NCBI GenBank assembly: GCA_028700095.1
Contig: JAQVTJ010000024.1
Span: 1 to 20,128, forward strand
DNA from: Methanobacterium sp.
GTDB taxonomy: Archaea; Methanobacteriota; Methanobacteria; Methanobacteriales; Methanobacteriaceae
Length of the DNA: 20,128 nucleotides
Direction of reading: 5' to 3'
Shown here: positions 15,774 through 20,128 of the stretch, piece by piece
Layout: every line of letters begins with the position of its first letter
How positions within the stretch are numbered: position 1 is the first letter of the stretch
Notes under the pieces: model-generated
Told to the model about the DNA's origin: nothing
The model's input: only the letters and a program-made list of their open reading frames with translations
Databases searched by the model: none
Made by a program: the position numbers and the translations under genes

Positions 15774-15915
15774 AATCTTTTACTATATTTTCTATATATA
15801 ACAGAGAATTAATATTTGGTTAATAGGTTATTAAAATAAAATTTTTATATATATGATATATCCCATTTTTAGATTAGTATATATCAAAACTTTAGAATGA
15901 TGAAATAGAAGTTAA

Positions 15916-16149
15916 TCATAAGTTTTCAATACCTGTAATTATCCAAACATCTGGTTCTGTATCGATTGTTGCCCAAATAGTTGTATCGGGTTCTGTAGCT
16001 AATAGTTCATTAATATCAATTTCAAGATCATCTGCTAATTTCACACCATACATTTTACCTCTTTGTGATCTTACAATTAAATTATCTTCCAAACCAATTC
16101 CTACTACTTTTTGTTTTAATTCTGTTTTTTTCACCATTTTTTTCACCAT
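15916..16149 (-). CDS. Small hypothetical protein with duplicated start
   Basis: The 77-aa protein begins MVKKMVKK and has an acidic, beta-rich body (VVGIGLEDNLIVRSQRGKMY, DTTIWATIDTEPDVWIITGIE) with no membrane helix or cysteine. I do not recognise a family; a small beta-barrel or SH3-like fold is possible from the residue pattern. The first 12 bases are an exact tandem duplication. No SD precedes the first ATG, but the GGTG inside copy 1 is well placed to act as SD for the second ATG (16137), so the functional protein may be 73 aa. It stands alone downstream of the ABC exporter genes and in the same direction. Confidence 0.65.
   Translation of the reverse strand: MVKKMVKKTELKQKVVGIGLEDNLIVRSQRGKMYGVKLADDLEIDINELLATEPDTTIWATIDTEPDVWIITGIENL
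16126..16149 (-). repeat. 12-bp tandem duplication at a start codon
   Basis: Two exact copies of ATGGTGAAAAAA (minus strand; 16149-16138 and 16137-16126). The first copy supplies a GGTG ribosome-binding element for the ATG of the second. Confidence 0.8.
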
Positions 16150-16280
16150 TTAAAAAGATTATTTTTTTTTTATAGTTATTTTATATATTAACTTTAGTAT
16201 AATTTAAGTAAAATAATTATTTAATATATTATATATTTTTTGAACCCATATAATCGTTACAAAATTTTATTTGTAATATG

Positions 16281-16315
16281 TATAAAAATATTAAAGATAA
16301 AATAATATTTTTATA
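16281..16315. terminator. 12-bp perfect inverted repeat after the ABC permease gene
   Basis: TATAAAAATATT (16281-16292) and AATATTTTTATA (16304-16315) flank an 11-nt loop, about 80 nt past the permease stop and 130 nt before the next minus-strand start. It may end the ABC transcript or act as an operator for the small gene downstream. An all-A/T stem is weak evidence. Confidence 0.35.
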
Positions 16316-16395
16316 TAAATTTTTATTCAACTTCTATTTTTAATATAAATATGTTATCTATTTTCTTCTATTATTTAATTATTTATTTTTGGATA

Positions 16396-17127
16396 TTATT
16401 TCCATTTTGTGAGTATTTTATCCCTGTTAAATAGGGTTTTACTTAGGTAGAATAAAATTATATTAATAACCAGGAGGAATATTGAGATTATTAAGAGATT
16501 GGTTATATTTAATGAAATTGCATTTGTTACCAATAAGATATAAATACTCATAAATGATAGAAATATAAGAAATCCAAGCTGATTTGCAGTTCTAACATCA
16601 TTTACTCTTGAAGATATTATAACATTTAATTGAATGCTTAAAATGGATGACAAAGGAACTGCGAATAGTAAAATAAATCCCATACTTAAATTAGGGAAAA
16701 AAAGATATCCTAGAGTGTTATATGTGAATAAATCAGATAATAACATGAAAATTATGGATGTAATATATATTATACCAATTGAAGGTATGAATGATGCAAT
16801 AGTTTTCCCTAATAAAAGTTCACTATCAGTGATAGGTGTTGCTAATAATGGTTCTAAACTTTCTTCAATCTTCTCACCTAAAATACTGTAGGATGCAAGT
16901 GTTGTTGATTGTATATAAACTAAGATAATATAAAAATATGAAAATGCATTTAATAATGTTATAATTTCTGTTGTTATATTATCAAGACTTGTTAATGATC
17001 TAACAGCCAGTGGAAAAACTATTGAAAGAAACAGTGGTAGAATTATTAATGTATATAGAATACGTTTTTTCTTACAGAAAATGTTAAAATCTTTAGTTGC
17101 AATAACCCATGATTTCCAGAGTTCCAT
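16396..17127 (-). CDS. ABC-2 type exporter, permease subunit
   Basis: This 243-aa membrane protein has about six helices (roughly 24-43, 55-77, 106-129, 142-165, 185-206 and 208-230) and the family's cytoplasmic ERxx-like segment (GEKIEESLEPLLATPITDSELLLGK, residues about 84-108), which contacts the ATPase. It pairs with the ATPase gene just upstream: its ATG lies 2 nt after that stop codon, with AGGAGA in the end of the upstream gene serving as ribosome-binding site. ABC-2 exporters of this type move drugs, lipids, peptides or sodium; the substrate cannot be told. The permease itself looks intact although its ATPase partner is broken. Confidence 0.9.
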   Translation of the reverse strand: MELWKSWVIATKDFNIFCKKKRILYTLIILPLFLSIVFPLAVRSLTSLDNITTEIITLLNAFSYFYIILVYIQSTTLASYSILGEKIEESLEPLLATPITDSELLLGKTIASFIPSIGIIYITSIIFMLLSDLFTYNTLGYLFFPNLSMGFILLFAVPLSSILSIQLNVIISSRVNDVRTANQLGFLIFLSFMSIYILLVTNAISLNITNLLIISIFLLVINIILFYLSKTLFNRDKILTKWK

Positions 17128-17129
17128 TT

Positions 17130-18047
17130 TTATTTTCTCCTCATAATTTTAAGATATGCTTCTTCTAAGGATGGAATGAAACGATTAACATATTGAACTT
17201 TTCCACCAGCATTAACTATTGTATTTACTATTATAGGATTCTGTTTTTCAGGATTATCCACATCAATTATAAGTTTATTATTTTCCGATACAATATTTCC
17301 CAATGATAAATTATTTATTGCAGCTAATATTTTATTATTAACCTCTTTTAAATGAATTATGGTTTTATTACCCCAAAGTGACCCTTCCAATTGTTCAGGA
17401 GAACCTATTGCTATTAATTTAGTGTTAAATATCCCAATTTTATCACAGATTCTCTGAGCTTCATTAAGATTATGTGTATTTAAGAAAATAGTCTTTTTTT
17501 CCTTTTTTAAGTCAAGTATAAAATCCCTTACAATTTTAGATGATTAAGGATCAAGATTTGCAGTGGGCTCATCTAAAAATAATATTTGAGGATCATGGAT
17601 AAGAGCACGTGTAATTGCTAGTTTTTGTTTCATTCCCTTAGAAAAAGTTCCAACTAAGACTTCTCTTTTATCCCAAAGCCCTAATAATTTAAGAAAATAT
17701 TCAATATTTTCTTTTCTTTGAGATATAGAACATTCATAGAGTTTAGCATAAAAATCAAGGTTTTTATATGCAGTTAAATCATCATAAAGGCCAACATTTT
17801 CAGGAAGTAATCCAATGATCTTTCTGATTTTCTTGGAATCTGCTTCATCACTAATATCATATCCTGCTATTTTAGCTTCTCCACTTGTTTTTGATATTAA
17901 ACAACTAAGCATTCTCATTGTTGTGGTTTTTCCTGCACCATTAGGTCCTAGAAAACCAAAAACTTCTCTTTCATTAATATGGAATGTTAGATTATCTACT
18001 GCAGTGAAATCATCAAATTTCCTTGTGAGGTTCTCTATGTCAATCAA
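17130..18047 (-). pseudogene. ABC-2 exporter ATPase subunit with one in-frame stop
   Basis: A single frame of 305 codons encodes a complete ABC ATPase except for a TAA at codon 168 (17546-17544). Before it are Walker A GPNGAGKTT (34-42), the Q-loop region GLLPEN, signature FSKGMKQK (135-142), Walker B ILFLDEP (155-161) and D-loop NLDP (164-167). After it come the H-loop NTHNLNEA and a C-terminal extension ending SLEEAYLKIMRRK, as in bcrA/ytrB-like ATPases. Relatives often have Glu after LDP, so GAA to TAA is the likely change. The truncated protein lacks the H-loop His and should be inactive unless the stop is read through. The start is TTG with GGGCGGG (18055-18061) upstream. Confidence 0.88.
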
Positions 18048-18083
18048 AAAATTACCCGCCCTTATTTTTTTTTAGAGAATATT

Positions 18084-18091
18084 ATTATAAA
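18084..18091 (-). promoter_or_regulatory. TATA box of the ABC exporter unit
   Basis: On the minus strand this reads TTTATAAT, predicting a start near 18062 and a leader of about 15 nt to the TTG start of the ATPase. It separates the ABC unit from the AttH-like gene upstream. The gap also holds 7-bp arms CACTATA (18106-18112) and TATAGTG (18152-18158) around the AttH-like stop codon. Confidence 0.4.
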
Positions 18092-18150
18092 TTCTAACTT
18101 TTTTCCACTATATAATTTTTAGGTTATGTTCTGTTTATATAAAATTTTTT

Positions 18151-19805
18151 TTATAGTGTATCAACACAATTTGTAAGTAATTTTTTTAATTTAGACTTGT
18201 TTGAAGACCATAATATATATAAAGTACTTATAAGTTTTAATAATCCTGATGGTTGGGGTATTTCAAGTTTATTAAACATTTCTTGTGTTGCTGGAAGTCC
18301 TGCTAATTTAAGTCTGTTTAGTATTGGATCAGCATAACCTGTTGATTCTGCAAAACTTCGACCTATAGAATTTCCTTCATTATCATTTAAATACACTGCA
18401 CCTTCAGAATAATGTAAACCATTGCCAAAAAATCCTGATTGACCTCCTTTTACAATTGGAATCATAATAAAATTTCTAATATCTTCAGGAATATCATTTT
18501 CAAAACTAAATTCCCCTTTCTGCGGGTACCATGTATTTGTTGGAGGATATAGATTCGGATCTTGTGATTTTACACTTTTAATCCATTTTATTATTTTTAT
18601 TTGCCCTTTAATCTTTTTAGAATTATTATTTTCATATATATATTTTCCTGAAACTTTTGCTTCCATTATTCCTGGAGGATTAAGTCCTGTTTGGTTAAGA
18701 AATTGGATCATGTCATGTGAATGTACTGATGCTATTGTTAACTCTCTATCACCTTTAAATTGTGCCATGAACCAGTCCCATCCTCCTGCTGCTTTTTTAT
18801 TCATATTATTTGCAGCTCTTAAAACTTCTACTCTGGGATTACCTGGAGGAATCATTCCATTACACCATTGATGATCATACCAGAATTTACCACTTGTTAG
18901 TGATACTTTTTCTCCATTAATTCTAAGTATACTTTTATCAGGATCAACTCGAAGGTTTGGTACAGAATAATATAATGTTCCTACACCTCCACAGCATGGG
19001 TCACATCCATCTTTACCCTGAAGTAAATATCCCTTTGTTTGTGTAAGTATGATATCCACTTCAATTTCTGATGGTGAATTTGGATCTAAATCTACACCCC
19101 ATCCCTTAATTTGCATAGGAAAAGTACTATGCTCACTTAAAGATCTTATTTTATTCTTACCAAATGTATATTCAAAGGGATTATTTTTAAAATCCACCAG
19201 TCCTGTTGTTCCTGCTATTAATATTGGTTTGGAACGATAATGTTCTCCTCCAGCTTCACTTACTGCCAGATGTAATTCAATAATCTGATTTTCAATATCA
19301 GAAAGCCCAAAATATTCAGCTATTTCAGGCTGAAGAAGTGCATATTGCCAGAACATAAATTGTACACCATATTCTTTTCCATTATCTCCTATACAACTTC
19401 CAACAATAAAATGCCAACCTAGTTGATAATCCCATGTGGTGCATCATTTTGTGGAAATATAAAATCAGCTTTTCCAGGTATTGTTTTATAACCTTTAGAA
19501 CTATCCATTCCAAGAAAAAGTGTCATGGCATATGCCTGATGGGGTGATAATGATGAAGAATATTTAATTAAAGTTTCATAAACATTTTTATAGTTGGGTG
19601 TGAATGAATCAGGATTATTTATCCTTTCCCTTAGAAGATATTGCATTCTTTTCCCAAAATTTTCATTGCTATTATTTTCAGATTTAAAACTTCTTAAAAG
19701 TTCATCAGGAATTTCATCAATATTAAATTCTCTAAGCCATAATGCTTTAGCTATATTATCCATTGTTTCTTCATCTAATTTATCTAATAACCCCTGGGCA
19801 CCCAT
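18151..19805 (-). pseudogene. AttH/CrtC-like lipocalin-fold protein, one frameshift
   Basis: Two frames join into one protein of about 550 residues. The first (19805 to 19419) starts at an ATG with ATAGGAGA upstream and ends QNDAP before leaving frame. The second runs from about 19437 (TWDYQLGWHFIVGS) to 18151. A one-base change near 19434-19440 separates them. The second part carries the hallmark KFWYDHQW, plus GGWDWFMAQF, ASVHSHDM, TNTWYP and GRSFAESTGYAD, as in AttH and hydroxyneurosporene-hydratase (CrtC) relatives, which have a double lipocalin-like barrel. No carotenoid genes are nearby, so the role is unknown and a lipid or terpenoid substrate is only a guess. There is no signal peptide. 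A CDPCCGG cysteine cluster (around 19000) is unusual. Confidence 0.78.
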
Positions 19806-20128
19806 ATTATTTCTCCTATATCATTATGATTTCTTTTTAGCTGTTTTAAATTATTTTATTAATTTAATGTTCTAGAAATGTTTTTAAATATAAATATTCT
19901 TTTTTTTTATTATATAGTATGGATATTTTTAGCTTTATACAAATATTAAACTTTTCTAATAATTTCTTTACATAGATTTCCAATGAAAGTATGTAGTATT
20001 TGGATATATAAATTAATTAAAAGAAATTTTAAACTTTTTTTTCTGTGGATATTTTATTACTGTTTTACAAAAATAATATTTAGATCAAAGTTTTAATTTA
20101 AATAAATAAAAAAAGAGAAAAATAATAT
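19806..20128. other. AT-rich flank upstream of the AttH-like gene
   Basis: It holds the ribosome-binding site (19810-19817) and, on the minus strand, a TATA-like TTTATATTT near 19886-19896 that may start the AttH-like transcript. Beyond that no coding frame or repeat was recognised before the window ends. Confidence 0.35.

Noticed and set aside
1..20128. CRISPR array, tRNA, rRNA, insertion sequence or integrase
   Set aside because: No regularly spaced repeats, no GC-rich cloverleaf-like segments (they would stand out in this background) and no transposase or integrase motifs were seen on either strand.

Overview
The window is very AT-rich. Its gene content points to a host-associated methanogenic archaeon of the Methanobacteriales, most likely Methanosphaera (M. 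stadtmanae or a close relative). The reasons are a secreted protein with pseudomurein-binding repeats and a pseudomurein-peptidase-type catalytic domain, an archaeal-type PheS, zinc-dependent HemB for tetrapyrroles, archaeal TATA boxes, U-run terminators, and heavy use of AAA, TTA, AGA, GAA and ATA codons with frequent TTG and GTG starts. The genus is inferred from family knowledge and was not searched.

Layout. 1-2179 (-): a broken PEP-synthase / rifampicin-phosphotransferase-like gene with two frameshifts, running off the left edge. 2481-3362 (-): the secreted pseudomurein-binding cysteine peptidase, with an operator-like palindrome in its leader. 4029-4639 (+): a four-helix membrane protein and a 64-aa Xre-type regulator, behind a palindrome that overlaps the TATA box. 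4685-5779 (-): chorismate synthase aroC. 6058-6840 (-): a zinc-ribbon, membrane-anchored surface protein. 7180-7908 (+): a MagIII/endonuclease III-like DNA glycosylase. 8011-8618 (+): a decayed iron-sulfur protein gene. 8730-12282 (+): hemB, a CitG-like gene and pheS in a row. 12523-12750 (-): a small hypothetical gene. 13035-13415 (+): a lone response-regulator receiver. 13511-13856 (+): a remnant of an MFS drug-efflux transporter. 14058-16149 (-): a zinc-ribbon membrane protein, a small secreted protein and a small basic-start protein. 16396-18047 (-): an ABC exporter whose ATPase carries one in-frame stop. 18151-19805 (-): an AttH/CrtC-like lipocalin-fold protein with one frameshift.

How it works together. 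Housekeeping genes (aroC, hemB, pheS) are intact. The accessory genes around them are eroding: five loci (PEP-utilising enzyme, iron-sulfur protein, MFS transporter, ABC ATPase, AttH-like protein) carry stops or frameshifts. The breaks that could be placed are not in long homopolymers, which fits reductive evolution in a gut symbiont better than simple base-calling error. No tRNA, rRNA, CRISPR array, insertion sequence or integrase was seen. The most system-like element is the membrane protein plus Xre regulator pair with its own operator. I see no clear evidence of a wholly new multi-gene system.
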